DNA of 64,000 nucleotides from Bog-756 sp963778165 (GCA_963778165.1 CAVZTE010000005.1:682001-746000), one strand, 5' to 3'. Counted from the first letter of the stretch, positions 53,608 to 63,762 are shown. Notes: generated by a model not told the origin, from the sequence alone. Numbers and translations are program-made.

Positions 53608-54165
53608 GTGGCTGTCATCGATGTGGCCGGATACGTGGCCGATCTCAAGGATCACTCTGTCGATCATGGCTTCCATGTGCACGATGAGCGCCATTTCGTG
53701 GAGACCTACTCGCTCCGCCAGGTCTGGGAGGTGGAGCTCCACCCGGAAGACGGGTGTGGAGGCCCCCTCGACCTGCACCTGGCCCTCGAGGTCGACCCTC
53801 GGACCCTCCTGTCCTTCGAGGACGCGGTATTCGGCCTACCTGAGGACGAGGAACCACCCGACGAGTTCCACTTCCCACTGACCTTCACGTGGGCTCTCCC
53901 ACCCCTCCCCCACGGGCCTGACCTGCTCCGGCTGGCCATCGACCTGGCCGGGGTGGGTGGCATCGAGCTGCCTCTCGAAGTGTCGGCCATCGATTCGTAC
54001 GCCTCGGCCACCGACGCCGCCGAACGGCGGCTCAATATCGTGGCCCGCTCCCCCGTCTCGCTCACCCGGATTCTGGCCGGTGAGGAGATGATGTGCGAGG
54101 TCTTCGACCGGTGCCTGGCGGTCAGCCGCTACCTCCTCGACTCCGCCGGTAGTTGGCTGGGGTGA
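53608..54165 (+). CDS. 185-residue protein of unknown function
   Basis: The protein starts at a GTG at 53608, divergent from the phosphatase. It is acidic, with no signal (WEVELHPEDGCGGPLDLHLA, LEVDPRTLLSFEDAVFGLPE). The pattern of alternating strands suggests a beta-rich cytoplasmic protein; the end (FDRCLAVSRYLLDSAGSWLG) is helical. No family is recognised. The stop overlaps the next lipoprotein start by 4 bp, so they are coupled. Confidence 0.75.
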   Translation: MAVIDVAGYVADLKDHSVDHGFHVHDERHFVETYSLRQVWEVELHPEDGCGGPLDLHLALEVDPRTLLSFEDAVFGLPEDEEPPDEFHFPLTFTWALPPLPHGPDLLRLAIDLAGVGGIELPLEVSAIDSYASATDAAERRLNIVARSPVSLTRILAGEEMMCEVFDRCLAVSRYLLDSAGSWLG

Positions 54166-54596
54166 AACGGCTCTCGAGCCCTTCGTCCATTCAGCGCCTG
54201 GCCGGCGCAGTGATTCTGGCCGTGGGACTCGGAGTGTTGTTCACCGCCTGCAGCAACTCCGGACTGACCCTGGCCAAGCAGGCCTGCACCCACATCGACC
54301 GGTCGATCACACTGCTGCACGCCTCGGACCTCAAGGCCGATCAGCATGATGCCACCCAACTGAAGGAAAATGCCTACGACCAGCTGCGCAACGCCCTGCC
54401 CCTAGCCGCTGAGGCGGCCTATCAGAACGAACAGTGGCAGGCCCTCATGACTACCGTGTCAGAGAGCAACCGGGTGCCGGAGACCACATTGGTTACGGCC
54501 CTCAAAGCTCAGTGTGGCGAGGTGGACAGTTCAGTCTTCGGCCAGCCCGCCGCCCCCCCACCCACCGATCTCCCGTCCGGGCCGACATCTCACTGA
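54162..54596 (+). CDS. small lipoprotein
   Basis: The protein is 144 residues from a GTG at 54162 overlapping the upstream stop (GTGA). The signal GAVILAVGLGVLFTAC ends at lipobox FTAC. The mature part is helical with two Cys (QACTHIDRS, KAQCGEVD) and a Pro-rich end. No family is recognised. Confidence 0.75.
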   Translation: MKRLSSPSSIQRLAGAVILAVGLGVLFTACSNSGLTLAKQACTHIDRSITLLHASDLKADQHDATQLKENAYDQLRNALPLAAEAAYQNEQWQALMTTVSESNRVPETTLVTALKAQCGEVDSSVFGQPAAPPPTDLPSGPTSH

Positions 54597-54621
54597 CGTG
54601 GCGGTCCCCGGCGGGCTGGGA

Positions 54622-56913
54622 TCAGGGACCTCGGGACGTCCCGGTGGACCGGGACGGGGCCGGCAGAGTCGACGACGGGTTGGTCGAGGAGCTCGATGTA
54701 GCGAGGTTGTCGCCGGCCATCTGAAGCCGGCCCACCTTGATGACCGGGGGCAGCACCCGGGCATCGAGCCATTGGCCGGCCGCCGCGGTGGGAACGATGT
54801 GCACGCCGTCGCCGTCCCGGACCTGGATCCCGTTGAACGAGGTGGTGAACTGACCACCTGGACAGAGCAGTGCGTCGAAATCGAAGACCTTGACCGTTGA
54901 GGGATGCTGCGCCGCCACCTGCCGCACCATGGCGTTGTACTGGGCCAGCCGGGTGGCCGAGTCCTCGGGCCATGGCAGGCCGTTGTCCTGTTCACCGGAG
55001 TCGAAGCAAGGCGATGTCATCAACACCATCAAGGCCCCGGTCGACGTGGCCACATCCACGGCCTGCTCGAGTGAGGAGTGGAGATCGGCATCGAATGCCG
55101 GCTGACCGATGTGCATCCACCGCCCGTCGATCATCCGGTCGTCCACCTCCCACCGGCCTGCCAACATGACCACCACGTTGGGCCGGAACTGTCTCAGATC
55201 TCCCATCCACAAAGCCGGCCACTGGCCTGATTCGGGCGTGGACGTGTTGCACTGCGAGATCATGGGGTCGGCAACCCCATGGGCCATGTACTCAGAGCTG
55301 CGCAGAACCCCGCAGCCCACGATGGCACCGTTGTAGATATTCACGTCGTAGTTGTTCTGGGGTTGGCTGGCCAACATGGCGAACCCCAGCCGCCAGGCCA
55401 CCGAGTCCCCGAAGATGGCCACCTTTACCGGAGGGCCGCTGTACTCGGCTCCGACCATGCGCACCGCCCCGGCCGCCTCGGCGGTCGACGGCAGGGTGGC
55501 GGCCACGGTGATCGCCACCACTCCCAGGCACGCGGCGCTGGTCATGAGCCAGGCCTTCCACTCGGTGAGCGAGCGCATCCTGCCCCGGCGGATCGGCTCC
55601 TCCACCAGATAGAACGAGGCCGTGGCCACGATCAGGGTGACCCCTATCCGGACGACCAGGAGGGGATACCCGTAGAGGTGCATCCGGGCCGAATCCAACA
55701 GGGCGAAGAGCGGGAAATGCCACAGGTAGGTGCCGTAGGAGATCTTGCCGACATAGCGGAACACCGGATTGCCCAGGGCCCGTGACAGCGAGGCGGTCTG
55801 GGCGGTGATGGCACAGAAGATGACCAGGGCCACGCCCAGGCCGTAGAGGAAGTACCCCCCTTCGAACAGGAAGCTGCTGGGGCCGGTCAAACCGCTCAGC
55901 TGGGTCCACAGGTATACCCCTCCGGCCAGTGCCGACCACCCGAGGATCTGGAGGCAGAGCCGCACCCCGGGCTCGCTGATCTCCCAGGCGCTGATGAGCC
56001 TCAGGCTCGGACCCCGGCGCCGATGCAGGTCGCGCCGATGGGGCCTGGGGGGGACGATTCCGGTGGTACCGGCGGCCGGGTGGGCCCGGACCATCCGGAC
56101 CGGAACCGGGCCCGGGACACCGCCCGGTACCGGTACGGGTTCGGCCTGGCGGTGTTGAGCCCACAGGGCCATCCCGATGGCCAGGGCTGCTCCGATGAGA
56201 ATGTCCTGGCAGCGGGTGTCGGTTCCTTCATACAACCGCATCACCGAGGCGCCCCCGTAGTACATCCACCGCATGTCCAGGGCCGAGGCCACGGCCCCGA
56301 CCACCGCGGTGGCGAAGATGGGCCACAGCCGTCTCGACGGGCGGAGCTTGCGCCCCAGATGCAACATGAACAGGGCCACCGGTGGCCACACGATGTAGAA
56401 CTGCTCCTCGATCGACAGCGACCACATGTGGGCCAGCGGTGAGGGCTGGGCGGTCATGGCGAAGTAGTTGCCGCCGCTCACGATGAAGTGCCAGTTGGCC
56501 ACGTAGAACAACGTGGAGAGCGAGTCGAGGCGAAGGCTGGCGAACTCGCCCGGGGTGGCGAACACCTTGGCGTAGATGGCCACCCCGACCAGCATCACCA
56601 ACAGGGCCGGTAGCAACCGGCGGGCCCGTCGGGTCCAGAACTGGCCCAAGCGGATCGACAGGCGCTTGGCCCACTCCCCGAGGAGCAGTGAGGTGATCAA
56701 GAAGCCCGACAGCACGAAGAACACGTCGATGGTCAGGTAGCCGCCGGTGAGGATGGGGGCGCCACCGTGGTAGAGCATCACGCCGAGCACGGAGATGGCC
56801 CGCAGTCCGTCGAGGGCCGGCACGAAACCGAAGGTGATCTTGCGGCCCCGTACCACCGGGGTGGCCGAAGCCCGCGACGACTGTTTCGAGACGGTGTGAG
56901 CGCCGGGACTCAT
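54622..56913 (-). CDS. acyltransferase-3/SGNH fusion (OafA-like), copy 1
   Basis: This 763-residue membrane enzyme has an acyltransferase-3 domain with about ten helices (start ITFGFVPALDGLRAISVLGV; motifs FFVLSGFLIT, WSLSIEEQFYIVWP) followed by a periplasmic SGNH domain with block I VAIFGDSVAW and late DGVHIVP. Such proteins acetylate cell-wall or surface polysaccharides (OafA/OatA-like): the membrane half carries acyl groups across, the SGNH half transfers them. It overlaps copy 2 by 4 bp (ATGA), so both are one operon. Confidence 0.92.
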   Translation of the reverse strand: MSPGAHTVSKQSSRASATPVVRGRKITFGFVPALDGLRAISVLGVMLYHGGAPILTGGYLTIDVFFVLSGFLITSLLLGEWAKRLSIRLGQFWTRRARRLLPALLVMLVGVAIYAKVFATPGEFASLRLDSLSTLFYVANWHFIVSGGNYFAMTAQPSPLAHMWSLSIEEQFYIVWPPVALFMLHLGRKLRPSRRLWPIFATAVVGAVASALDMRWMYYGGASVMRLYEGTDTRCQDILIGAALAIGMALWAQHRQAEPVPVPGGVPGPVPVRMVRAHPAAGTTGIVPPRPHRRDLHRRRGPSLRLISAWEISEPGVRLCLQILGWSALAGGVYLWTQLSGLTGPSSFLFEGGYFLYGLGVALVIFCAITAQTASLSRALGNPVFRYVGKISYGTYLWHFPLFALLDSARMHLYGYPLLVVRIGVTLIVATASFYLVEEPIRRGRMRSLTEWKAWLMTSAACLGVVAITVAATLPSTAEAAGAVRMVGAEYSGPPVKVAIFGDSVAWRLGFAMLASQPQNNYDVNIYNGAIVGCGVLRSSEYMAHGVADPMISQCNTSTPESGQWPALWMGDLRQFRPNVVVMLAGRWEVDDRMIDGRWMHIGQPAFDADLHSSLEQAVDVATSTGALMVLMTSPCFDSGEQDNGLPWPEDSATRLAQYNAMVRQVAAQHPSTVKVFDFDALLCPGGQFTTSFNGIQVRDGDGVHIVPTAAAGQWLDARVLPPVIKVGRLQMAGDNLATSSSSTNPSSTLPAPSRSTGTSRGP

Positions 56914-59068
56914 CGCAGGGGGTTTCCCGCCATCTGCAACCGGCCCACCCGGACCGCCTCGGGGAACAGCTTCCAGGCCAGCCATTTCGCCGTGGGCGCC
57001 ACCGATCCATCGACGCCCGACTGGTAGGGGAAGTGGACCCCGTCGGACAGTCGGACTCGCACGCCGTCGATGGTGGACTCGAAGTGGCCCCCCGGGCACA
57101 CTTCGCCCCCGAAGTTGAACACCTCGACATTGCGGGGGTGGGCCGCAGCGACCTGGTCGAGGATGCGGTCGTAGTCGAGCCGCCGTGCCGTGGAGTCCTC
57201 CGGCCAGGGCTGTCCGTTGGGCTGCTCGCCGGAGTCGAAGCACGGGGCGGTGAGCAGCATCATGTAGGCACCGGTGGAGGTGCCGACCCGGACGGCCTCC
57301 TCCACGTCGGCCCGCAGGACGGCGTCGTAGGACGGCTCCCCGATGTGCATGACCTGGCCGTGGATGACCTGGTTGGAGACCTCCCAGCGACCGGCCATCA
57401 GCATGGTCACGTTGGGACGTTGGGTAGCCAGCAGGCCGGCCCAGTAGGCCGGCCACTGCTTCGACGGTGGGCTGGAGGAGCTGCACGGCACGGAGGTCGG
57501 GTACTCCATTCCCCCGCTGAACTGACCGTCCACCACCATGATCCCGCAGCCCAGCAGCCCCTGGCTGTGGAATTTGACGTCGTAGGGGTCCTGAGCGTTA
57601 TTGGTGGCGATGGACCATCCCGCGGTGAAGGCCAGGGAGTCCCCGAACATGGTCACCCCCACCGGGCGGCCCGTGTACTGGGCACCGCTGGGCAGAGGGA
57701 TGGCCGCGGCTCCGGCGGCACCGGAAGTGGGCAGGGTGCCGGCGACGGTGACCACCACCACGCCCACGAACGCCGCGCTGGTCATCAACCAGGCCTTCCA
57801 CTCGGTGATCGATCGCATCCTGCCCCGACGGATCGGCTGCTCGACAAGATAGAACGAGCCCGTGGCCACCACCAACGTGGCCCCGATCCGCACGACCAAC
57901 AGGGGGAGGCCGTAGAGATGGACCCGGGAGGCGTCGAGGAGGTCGAAGAGCGGGACGTGCCACAGGTAGGTGCCATAGGAGATCTTCCCGATGTATCGGA
58001 AGACCGGATTGCCCAGGGCCAGGGACAGGGAGCCCCGTTGGGCCGTGACGATGCAGAAGATGACAGCAGCCACGGCTACGGCGAAGAGCAGGTACCCCCC
58101 TTCGAAGAGGTACGACGGGGGTTGCGTGCTGGTCACCCGGGTCCACAGGAAGAGCACCCCGGCCAGCGCGGCCCATCCGATCACCTGCAGGCACATCCGC
58201 GCCAGCGGCGAGGTGATCTCCCAGGCGGTGATGAGGGAGAGGTCGGCCCCGAACCGTGGCTTCGGGGCGCGAGCTCCGGCGCAGTCGGGACCGCTCGGTC
58301 TCGGGCCTGCGGCGCTCAGCCCAGATGGCCATGGCGATGGCCAGCGAAGCGCCGACGAAGATGTCCTGGCAACGGGTGTCGGTACCTTCGTAGAGCCGGG
58401 TCACCGAGGCGTGGTGGAAGAACGAGAACCGCATATCGGCCGCCGAGGCCAGGGCTCCTACCGCTGCCGTGGCGAAGATGGGCCACAGCCGCCTGGACGG
58501 CCGGAGCCTCCGGCCCAGGCGCAGCATCAACAGGGCCACCGGCGGCCAGACGATGTAGAACTGCTCCTCGATCGAGAGCGACCACATGTGCTCCAGCGGT
58601 GAAGGCTGTGACGTCTGAACGAAGTAGCTGCTCCCGCTGAAGATGAAATGCCAGTTGGCCACGTAGAACAGCGTGGAGAGCGAGTCGAGGCGGAGGCTGG
58701 CGAACTCCCCCGGCGTGGCGAACACCTTGGCGTAGATGGCCACCCCGACCAGCATCACCAGCAGGGCCGGCAGCAGCCGGCGGGCCCGTCGGGTCCAGAA
58801 CTGGCCCAGCCGGATGGTCATGCCGCTTGACCCACTCCCCGAGGAGCAGGGAGGTGATCAGGAAGCCCGACAGGACGAAGAACATGTTGACGCCCATGAA
58901 CCCCCCGCCGACCAGGGGTGCCCCGCCGTGGTACAGCATGACCCCGAGCACGGCCACAGCCCGGATCCCATCCAGAGCTGGGACGAAGCGGAAGCTGATC
59001 GGTCGACCCGTCGGCGGGATGGCGGGCACCGGGGCCTCGACCTCGGTGGCAGGGATTCCAGAACTCAT
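56910..59068 (-). CDS. acyltransferase-3/SGNH fusion (OafA-like), copy 2 (two frameshifts)
   Basis: This is a close paralogue of the downstream gene, 718 residues after correction. The membrane half shows FRFVPALDGIRAVAVLGVML, FFVLSGFLITSLLLGEW and WSLSIEEQFYIVWP; the SGNH half has VTMFGDSLAFTAG and SDGVHFPYQS. Extra bases lie near 58815 (in AAGCGGCATGA) and 58275. The start is ATG 59068. Both copies probably O-acylate envelope glycans, perhaps at different positions; the target is unknown. Confidence 0.88.
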
Positions 59069-59232
59069 CGGGTCAGGTGCCTCCGGCTGCACCGGCGTTG
59101 TCCGGTTCCGAAGCCGGGCAACGGTCCACTCCCTCCATCATCGCAGGTCGGGCGGTGCGCCTGGACGCGGCCCCACCTGGCCGGACCCACCGGCCGGCCC
59201 GGGGCGCAGGCCCCGCGGCCGGTGGATACCGC

Positions 59233-60690
59233 TCACACCTTGGGGCTGTATCCGGCCGGAAGGTTGATGGTCTTCTTCTCGAGGAACAGCTCGAGTCCGT
59301 CCTCACCGAACTCCCGACCCACCCCGGAAGCCTTGTAGCCGCCGAACGGTGAGGAGAAATCGATGGGGATGTTGGAGTTGACCATGTAGGTGCCGGTGCG
59401 GACTTGGCGGGCAACGCCGAGCCCGCGGTCGTCATCGCCGCTGAACACAGCCCCACACAGCCCGTAGTCCGAGTCGTTGGCGATCCGGACCGCATCGGCA
59501 TCACCGTCGTAGGGAATCACCGACAGCACCGGCCCGAAGATCTCCTCCTGGGCGATGCGCATGCTGTTGTCCACGTCGACGAAGACCGTCGGCTCGACGA
59601 ACCAACCGGTGTCGATGCCTTCCGGACGGCCACCGCCCACCGCCACCTTGGCCCCTTCGTCCTGACCGATGCGGATGTAGTTCTCCACCCGATCGCGCTG
59701 GCGTTCGGCCACCAGGGGGCCAACCTCGGTGGCGGGATCGAGCGCATCGCCGACCTTGAGGGCCCGCACCTGCTCCACCAGAGCCTCGGTCACTTCGGCA
59801 TAGCGGTCACGGGGGGCAAGGATCCGGGTCAGCGAGATACAGGCCTCGCCGTTGTTCATGATGGCGTTGGGCAGCATCAGAGGAATGGCCGTGCCCAGAT
59901 CCACGTCGTCGAGGAGGATGGCTGCTGACTTGCCGCCCAACTCCAGGCTGACCCTCTTGAGATTGGCCCCACAGGCGGCGCCGATCTTGCGGCCGGCGGC
60001 GGTCGATCCGGTGAAGGAGACCTTGTCCACCCCGGGGTGGTTGACCAGGTGCTCACCCACCTCACGTCCGGCCGGCACCACACTGAGGACACCCTTGGGC
60101 AGACCGGCGTCGGCGAAGATCTCTGCCAGTTTGTTGGCGTCGAGCGGGGTTTCGGGAGCCGGCTTGAACACCACGGTGCTTCCGGACAACAACGCGGGAG
60201 ACAGCTTGGCGCAAGCCAGAAACAGGGGCACGTTCCATGGGGTGATGGCAGCCACCACGCCGATCGGCTCCTTGGCTACCAGCACCGGGCCCAGCAGGCC
60301 GTCCTTGACCGTGTCGAAGGCGAAGGTCGAGCCGAGGCCGGCGTAGTAATCGAGGATCATGGTGGGGGCGAGCACCTGGGCCAGGGTCCCCCAGGAGATG
60401 GGCGAGCCCATCTCGTTGGAGATCAGCTCGGAGATGCCCTGCATGTCGTTGCGGATGGCCTCGGCCACCTTGGAGAGGATGGCGCCACGCTCGGTTGGGG
60501 TCATCCGGGGCCAGGGGCCGTGGTCGAACGCCTCACGGGCGGCGGCGACCGCTCGGTCCACGTCGGCGGTCTGGGCCTCGGGGACCCGGCCGATCAGTTG
60601 CTCGGTGGTGGGAGACACCACGTCGAATGTGGAGGAGGAGGACGGCTCCACCCACTCTCCTCCGATGAACAGACGATCGTACGAGTTCAC
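59233..60690 (-). CDS. NAD(P)-dependent aldehyde dehydrogenase
   Basis: The 485-residue protein is an intact ALDH. Motifs are ITPWNVPLFLA (Asn of the oxyanion hole), FKPAPETPL, FTGSTAAGRKIG, LELGGKSAAILL (general base Glu) and MNNGEACISLTRI (nucleophile Cys), ending EEIFGPVLSVIPY. It is the type used on aliphatic or terpenoid/steroid-side-chain aldehydes in actinobacteria, but the substrate is not certain. It is a second, distinct ALDH in the window, unlike the aminobutyraldehyde type at 1818. Confidence 0.93.
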   Translation of the reverse strand: MNSYDRLFIGGEWVEPSSSSTFDVVSPTTEQLIGRVPEAQTADVDRAVAAAREAFDHGPWPRMTPTERGAILSKVAEAIRNDMQGISELISNEMGSPISWGTLAQVLAPTMILDYYAGLGSTFAFDTVKDGLLGPVLVAKEPIGVVAAITPWNVPLFLACAKLSPALLSGSTVVFKPAPETPLDANKLAEIFADAGLPKGVLSVVPAGREVGEHLVNHPGVDKVSFTGSTAAGRKIGAACGANLKRVSLELGGKSAAILLDDVDLGTAIPLMLPNAIMNNGEACISLTRILAPRDRYAEVTEALVEQVRALKVGDALDPATEVGPLVAERQRDRVENYIRIGQDEGAKVAVGGGRPEGIDTGWFVEPTVFVDVDNSMRIAQEEIFGPVLSVIPYDGDADAVRIANDSDYGLCGAVFSGDDDRGLGVARQVRTGTYMVNSNIPIDFSSPFGGYKASGVGREFGEDGLELFLEKKTINLPAGYSPKV

Positions 60691-60903
60691 AAGACCTCCC
60701 TGGTCGTTAGCCGGACCTGACCCGACCGGCCCCCCGGCCCCGGTCAGGGCGGGAGCCAGCGGTGGTACTGGCTGGTTGGAGCAAATTGTAGCCCGGGTTC
60801 AGGGCCCCACGCCCCCTGGCGTAAACCTCGCTACGCTCCCAACGCCCCCTTCCCGCCGACCGGCCTCCCTCAACCCGACGGCCCCATACACCGAGGTATA
60901 ACC

Positions 60904-62016
60904 ATGCTCTCTCCCCTGGACGACTACCCGATCCACCAGATCTCCGAGCCCATGCGCTTCGTCGGGACCTCGGATCGCAACTTCTACGACCGCTACTACT
61001 TCAACATCCACGGCGCCGACGGGGTGCACGGCTCCGAGGACGAGCTCTTCGCTGTGATCGGCGTCGGCCAGTACCCCAACCTGAGTGTGGCCGATGCCTT
61101 CGTCTCCGTCCTGTGGGGCGACCAGCACCGGGTGGTCCGGTCCTCCAAGACCCTCGGGGCTGACCGGATGGACCCCTCGGTGGGCCCGATCCGGGTCGAG
61201 GTGATCAAGGGTCTGGAGAAGGTCCGGGTGATCGTGGAGCCCAACGAATGGGGAATCGAGCTCGACGCGGTCTACGACGGCTTCTCCGAGGCCCATCTGG
61301 AGTCACGGCACTTCGACCGCCAGTTCAGCCGGGTCACCTTCGATTCCACCCGGTTCGCCCAGGTGGGCTCGTGGACCGGCACTCTGCGGGTTGGCGACAG
61401 GGAGCTCCAGTTGACCCCGGAGCGCTGGTGGGGGTCCCGAGACCGCTCGTGGGGAGTGCGCCCGGTGGGAGAGCCCGAGCCACCCGGCATCCGGGCCACC
61501 GACACCGAGGGAGGGTTCTTCTGGATCTACGCGCCGGTCCGGTTCGAGGACCACGCCATGGTGACCATCGTGCAGGAGCGCCCTAGTGGCGAACGGATCA
61601 TGCAGGACGCCCACCGGGTCTTTCCGCTGGGCTCCGGTCAGGGACCGGAGTGGATCGGAAGGCCCGAGCACCAGCTTCGGTTCGCCCCCGGTACCCGGTC
61701 GGTGACCGGAGCCACGCTTTCGTACTTTGGGGCTCACGGCAACAAGACCGCCGAGGTGGAGGTGGAGACCCTGTTGGCCTTCCCGCTCCTCCTGGGTAGC
61801 GGCTACGGGCTCGAACCGGACTGGAAGCACGGGATGTACCAGGGGGACCTGGTGGTGCAGGGCCAAGAGGTCCCGCCGGCCGACCCCTCGTACTCCAACT
61901 GGGGCCTCACCGAGTACGCCGCCCGGTTCACCTATGAAGGCCACGTGGGGTACGGGATGTTCGAGTGCGCTGTGATGGGCCCGCACCAGCAGTACGGGTT
62001 CACCGGCTGGGAGTGA
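60904..62016 (+). CDS. DUF7064/7065-like protein, 370 residues
   Basis: The protein is long, cytoplasmic and acidic. It has tandem beta-rich segments: PIHQISEPMRFVGTSDRNFY at the start, RWWGSRDRSWGVRPVGEPEP in the middle, and EYAARFTYEGHVGYGMFECA at the end. The pattern of two beta-sandwich domains matches the actinobacterial DUF7064/7065 proteins seen near lipid and steroid catabolic genes. Biochemical role is unknown. It is divergent from the aldehyde dehydrogenase. Confidence 0.75.
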   Translation: MLSPLDDYPIHQISEPMRFVGTSDRNFYDRYYFNIHGADGVHGSEDELFAVIGVGQYPNLSVADAFVSVLWGDQHRVVRSSKTLGADRMDPSVGPIRVEVIKGLEKVRVIVEPNEWGIELDAVYDGFSEAHLESRHFDRQFSRVTFDSTRFAQVGSWTGTLRVGDRELQLTPERWWGSRDRSWGVRPVGEPEPPGIRATDTEGGFFWIYAPVRFEDHAMVTIVQERPSGERIMQDAHRVFPLGSGQGPEWIGRPEHQLRFAPGTRSVTGATLSYFGAHGNKTAEVEVETLLAFPLLLGSGYGLEPDWKHGMYQGDLVVQGQEVPPADPSYSNWGLTEYAARFTYEGHVGYGMFECAVMGPHQQYGFTGWE

Positions 62017-62033
62017 CGGGGTTCGTCCTCGGT

Positions 62034-62429
62034 TCAGGGAACCGAGCGGATGGCGTCGGGCTCCCAGAAGGCCCGGAGCGATGCGATCTTGTCGTCGGGC
62101 GAGCGGCGGTAGATGTATACCCCGTCGACCTCGACCGCCCCTCCCCCGGCGAAGGCGATGCGGATGACCCCGACGTTGGCCGCCTCGTCGCCGCACAGGA
62201 TCGATTGGCGGATGGTGAAGGTGATGGACTCGTTGACGGCGATGACAGAGTCGTAGAAGGCGGCAATGGCCTCGAGTCCCCGGTGACCCATTCCTTCGGG
62301 GTCGAACGCCGAAGGCCCGATGGGATCCTCCACTACAGCATCCTCGGCGAACAGGGCCAGCCACCCCTGGCGGTCCCGGGCTTCGACCGCCGCCATCGAA
62401 GCCCGGCCCAGGTCTCGGGCGGTGGTCAC
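62034..62429 (-). CDS. NTF2-like / SnoaL-fold protein
   Basis: The 131-residue protein has the NTF2-like pattern: TTARDLGRASMAAVEARDRQ, LFAEDAVVEDPIGPSAFDPE, and a C-terminal FAGGGAVEVDGVYIYRRSPD. Members are polyketide or steroid isomerases/dehydratases. The start overlaps the LLM oxidoreductase stop by 4 bp (ATGA), so it may act on the same substrate. Confidence 0.87.
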   Translation of the reverse strand: MTTARDLGRASMAAVEARDRQGWLALFAEDAVVEDPIGPSAFDPEGMGHRGLEAIAAFYDSVIAVNESITFTIRQSILCGDEAANVGVIRIAFAGGGAVEVDGVYIYRRSPDDKIASLRAFWEPDAIRSVP

Positions 62430-63301
62430 GGCCGCACCTTTTCCATGACCTCTTCGGCGAAGCGGCGGAGGTTGTCCACTTTGGTCTGGAGCACTTCGGT
62501 GTCGGGGCCCACGGCGTAAGGCCAGCGGAACCCCACGATCACGTCGGTGACGCCCTGCTCCTCGAGCCGGCGGATGCCGTCGACCGAGAAGGCGTCCAGC
62601 GAGATCACGTGGACCTCGAAGTCGCGATCGGCGGTGCCCTCCTCCTCGCGCAGCTGACCGAGACGCTCGAGCAGTCCCGGAAGGTCGGCGGGGTCGCCAC
62701 CACCGTGCAGCCAGCCGTCGACCCGGGCGGCCCGTCGCAGGGCAGCCGGGGCGTGTCCACCCACCAGGATCGGGAGGGGTCGGCTGGGCGTGGGGCTGAG
62801 CTTGACAGGCGGTAGGTCGTAGACCTCGCCGTGGTACTCGAAGTAGCCCCCGGCCGACAGGCCCTGCACGATGGCGATGGCTTCGTCCATCCTCCGCCCC
62901 CGGCCCTCCCAGGGCACGTCACAGAACTGGTAATCCTCGGGCCACGGGCTCGATCCCACGCCGAGGGACAAGCGGTTGTCGGTCATCACGGCCACCGAGG
63001 TGGCTTGTTTGGCCACCAGCAATGGGTGCCGCATGGGGAGCTTGAGGACGAACGTGATGAAGCGCAGCCGCTCGGTCACCGCACCCATGGCCGGAATGAG
63101 CGAAAACGGCTCGATGAACGGCTTGTCCTCGAGGAACTCCCGGCTGTGGTCGGGCGAGAACGGATAGGTGGAGTCGGACTCCAGCGGGTAGCAGATGCTG
63201 TCGGGCACCACCATCCCGTCGTAGCCCGCGGCCTCGGCGGCCCGGGCCAGCTCGAGGTAGAAGGAAGGGTCCACCATCGACTCGGCATACGAGAACCGCA
63301 T
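62426..63301 (-). CDS. LLM-class flavin/F420-dependent oxidoreductase
   Basis: The 291-residue TIM-barrel protein of the luciferase-like monooxygenase superfamily has MRFSYAESMVDPSFYLELAR at the start, AMGAVTERLRFITFVLKLPM with the usual T/R region, LGVGSSPWPEDYQF as the phosphate/cofactor site, and PILVGGHAPAALRRAARVDG. In actinobacteria this subgroup uses F420H2. It is coupled to the NTF2-like gene and follows a small unknown gene on the same strand. Confidence 0.92.
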   Translation of the reverse strand: MRFSYAESMVDPSFYLELARAAEAAGYDGMVVPDSICYPLESDSTYPFSPDHSREFLEDKPFIEPFSLIPAMGAVTERLRFITFVLKLPMRHPLLVAKQATSVAVMTDNRLSLGVGSSPWPEDYQFCDVPWEGRGRRMDEAIAIVQGLSAGGYFEYHGEVYDLPPVKLSPTPSRPLPILVGGHAPAALRRAARVDGWLHGGGDPADLPGLLERLGQLREEEGTADRDFEVHVISLDAFSVDGIRRLEEQGVTDVIVGFRWPYAVGPDTEVLQTKVDNLRRFAEEVMEKVRP

Positions 63302-63304
63302 GGC

Positions 63305-63664
63305 TCAGCCCTCCCACTCGACGTGGGCGCGGATGGATCCGTCGTCGGTGGTCCATCCCTTTTTGGCGGCGAACTCGAGCATGCCGGCGAAGCCACTCTC
63401 CCACTGGTCGCCGAGGCTCCGTCCCTGGGCCGCGGCAGCATCCTCGGCCAACCGCCGCACGGCATCGACCGGAACCAGGACATGCCCGTCCGGCTCGACC
63501 GTTCCGGCCCCCTGGATGCTCAGTGCCGCAGCCAACGCGCCGAGGGCTGCACTCTCCGCCGCGTCACCCGGCTCCCCTGGCAGGACCTGGAGGGAGAACC
63601 GCCCCATGTCGTCGCCGTCACGGAGCCCCACGGCCCCGGTGGACAGATCAACAACCAACTCCAT
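63305..63664 (-). CDS. 119-residue protein of unknown function
   Basis: It is read from the ATG at 63664 after GGGGGAG. The protein is acidic (MELVVDLSTGAVGLRDGDDM) and ends with FAAKKGWTTDDGSIRAHVEW. No signal or known domain is recognised. It lies 3 bp from the oxidoreductase start, so the three genes are likely one operon. Confidence 0.72.
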   Translation of the reverse strand: MELVVDLSTGAVGLRDGDDMGRFSLQVLPGEPGDAAESAALGALAAALSIQGAGTVEPDGHVLVPVDAVRRLAEDAAAAQGRSLGDQWESGFAGMLEFAAKKGWTTDDGSIRAHVEWEG

Positions 63665-63762
63665 GCGTACTCGCTCCCCCCACGTCGGCCGAGCCCCGCC
63701 CAGGACCATACAACGGTCGGTCAGCCCTGCTGGCCCTGCGGCCCACGCACCAGACACCCGCC

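Noticed and set aside
52666..53778. A 370-residue minus-strand frame running through tRNA-Val
   Set aside because: The phosphatase ends at 52818 once one extra G is removed; the continued frame translates the tRNA sequence.
57033..58640. Long plus-strand frame opposite the second acyltransferase
   Set aside because: Antisense shadow from high GC third positions; no signal, motif or ribosome site.
61303..62364. Long minus-strand frame opposite the DUF7064-like gene
   Set aside because: Antisense shadow of a complete gene.
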